Shown piece by piece: positions 63,071 through 64,000 of a stretch of DNA of 64,000 bases. Each line of letters starts with the position of its first letter. Within the stretch, counting starts at the first letter, position 1. The stretch is from Streptomyces cellostaticus (GTDB lineage: Bacteria; Actinomycetota; Actinomycetes; Streptomycetales; Streptomycetaceae), in the NCBI RefSeq assembly GCF_023630175.1, contig NZ_JALLIN010000002.1, positions 62,001 through 126,000 on the forward strand, in the 5' to 3' direction. The translations under genes and the position numbers were made by a program. The notes under the pieces were generated by a model. The model searched no databases and was not told where the DNA came from. It saw nothing but the letters and a program-made list of their open reading frames with translations.

Positions 63071-63196
63071 CTACCCGGCGTGCAGCATCAGCCCGATGCC
63101 CACGACCAGCAGGCCCGCCGCGGCGATCCGGGGCGCGCCGAACCGTTCCTTGAAGAACACCGCGCCGATGGCCGCGCCGACGATGATCGATGTCAT
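63071..63196 (-). pseudogene. C-terminal remnant of a DMT/EamA-type transporter
   Basis: Only the last 41-45 residues of a transporter remain: PGMTSIIVGAAIGAVFFKER, then AAAGLLVVGIGLMLHAG and stop at 63071. This is the terminal helix pair of a drug/metabolite transporter. Upstream the frame meets a stop (TGA) at about 63211, and no N-terminal part is found on the right, where a different decayed gene begins. The deletion or insertion junction lies between about 63197 and 63220. Confidence 0.7.
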
Positions 63197-63219
63197 ACCC
63201 GGCTCATACCGTGTTTGTC

Positions 63220-63830
63220 ATGAGCCGATCCAAGGTGCTCAACGCGTGCGTCCGGTGCGACCGAGGCCGGCGCGAGGCCGCCAACCTCAGCAAGGCCGCA
63301 GCGCTCCGCATCGGAGAGGAAGCCGGACACGGCGAGATCAAGGCATGGGCATGGGAGACGCCCGCCTGGTCCGAGACTCCCTCGATGCCGGCCGCGCCCG
63401 CCTGGGCCGACTCCCCAGGCCCGACCACCCCGAACACCACCTCATCATCGACCCCGACAAGTGGGACTTCTACGAGATGGACGCCTACCGTCTCCTCGGA
63501 GACGACGAACGCGCCGCAGCCCACGCCCGATCCGTGATCCGCATCAGCACCGGCCCTGACGGAACCGAGATCCCCCCATGCGCGCCGCCGAAGCCCGCCT
63601 CACTCTCGAAGTCGCCGCCGCCCGCATGGGCGAGATCGAAGAAGCCACCGGCATGGGCACCACCGGCCCTGGAAGTCGACCGCAAATCCCTCCCGTCGCT
63701 GCTTTTAGTCGCCGACGACCTGAACAAAGAGCTACGATCCCGGTATCCGCGTGAGGCTGCCACCCGCGACTTCCACGAGCGAATCACTGTTATCAAGCGA
63801 GGGGCGGCCAAAGCCGAGCTTCCGTTTTAA
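63220..63830 (+). pseudogene. Decayed C-terminal part of an XRE/TPR-type regulator
   Basis: Family-like segments occur in changing frames. REAANLSKAAALRIGEEAGH and GEIKAWAWE lie in one frame (about 63270-63350). GDARLVRDSLDAGRARLGRL, PDHPEHHLIIDPDKWDFYEM and DAYRLLGDDERAAAHARSV lie in a second frame (about 63355-63570). MRAAEARLTLEVAAARMGEI lies in a third from 63578. SLPSLLLVADDLNKELRSRY and PREAATRDFHERI are back in the second frame (to about 63800). I recognise the order as the TPR half of Streptomyces helix-turn-helix regulators. The HTH half is missing, so the gene is truncated and has at least three frameshifts. Confidence 0.75.
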
Positions 63831-63979
63831 GTTGCCGTAACGTGGTCTTGATGTGTCAGTTGGACGGATGTGCATCCGGCGTCGGAACAGGGCACTGAAC
63901 AGCGTTTCCGAACTTGGATCCCACCCCTGGCGGTATGTCGAACGTTGCCGGAGGGTGTGAGTAAAGCAACCCTGAGGTC

Positions 63980-64000
63980 ATGACCTCGTCGAGCAACAGC
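63980..64000 (+). CDS. Possible gene start at the window edge
   Basis: ATG 63980 follows TGAGG by 3-4 bases and reads MTSSSNS to the window end. Only seven codons are visible, so nothing can be said about function, and the start itself may be fortuitous. The 150 bp before it (63831-63979) contain no other feature I can identify. Confidence 0.25.

Overview
The window is high-GC chromosomal DNA of a Streptomyces species. Evidence: extreme third-position GC, frequent GTG starts, many TAnnnT-N6-start leaderless promoters, an SsgA-like sporulation protein, a Pmt mannosyltransferase, a LAxTG cell-wall protein, and a gene order (glmU-prs-rplY-pth-ppc ... tam/tamR ... galTEK ... ispE-ksgA-rpf-tatD-rsmI/pmt ... 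PBP-PBP-ssgE) that I recognise from memory as the S. coelicolor SCO312x-316x neighbourhood. I could not run any search.

Layout. 1-4.0 kb: a compact cluster of polymorphic-toxin and immunity-type proteins: a Pro/Ala-rich protein with an Imm35/YrhB-like N-terminus, a WHH-nuclease-like domain fused to SUKH, a YwqJ-like deaminase and a SUKH-3 protein. A 46-bp tandem repeat lies inside it. 4-5.3 kb: an orphan NarL-type histidine kinase. 5.7-10 kb: tRNA-Gln, glmU, prs, rplY and pth. 10-16 kb: a small membrane protein, a sortase substrate, ppc, and a fatty-acid desaturase/TetR operon with twin palindromic operators. 16-22 kb: an MMPL exporter/LmeA-like pair divergent from an OmpR-type two-component system. 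22-26.5 kb: tam/tamR with a tandem operator, an orphan LuxR regulator, a GNAT protein, an overlooked 40-codon gene coupled to a Pro-rich protein, and cbiZ. 26.5-32 kb: galT-galE-galK divergent from a sodium:solute symporter, ending at a 164-bp near-perfect palindromic intergenic element. 32-37 kb: a LuxR regulator with a degenerate receiver domain and two paralogous membrane PQQ-type propeller proteins. 37-47 kb: ABC-F ATPase, ispE-ksgA, rpfB-like factor, tatD, zinc-ribbon protein, rsmI and pmt.

47-50.8 kb is an insertion between two diverged copies of the pmt 3' end plus its terminator hairpin. It holds an IS1380-family element with a frameshifted transposase, a glycine-rich repeat (solenoid-like) protein and small orphan genes, and visibly lower GC in its right half. 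51-52.8 kb is further accessory DNA: a two-gene operon divergent from a minimal GntR regulator, then a chloramphenicol-phosphotransferase-like kinase. 52.9-62.9 kb: two tandem MecA_N/transpeptidase PBPs, ssgE, a Ni/Co ECF transporter (cbiMN-Q-O) with a candidate Nur box over its promoter, an OhrR-like MarR regulator with ohr, a class C beta-lactamase-like hydrolase, a DUF1876 protein and an NAD-dependent dehydrogenase. The window ends at a second disrupted junction (63.07-63.83 kb): a transporter reduced to its C-terminus abuts a multiply frameshifted regulator pseudogene.

The most interesting signals are the toxin-immunity fusion with a substituted active-site histidine, the pmt 3'-end duplication flanking foreign DNA, the 164-bp palindrome, the receiver domain lacking its phospho-acceptor Asp, and a genus-typical leaderless promoter geometry repeated at ten genes. 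Terminators, operators and promoters were called by eye.
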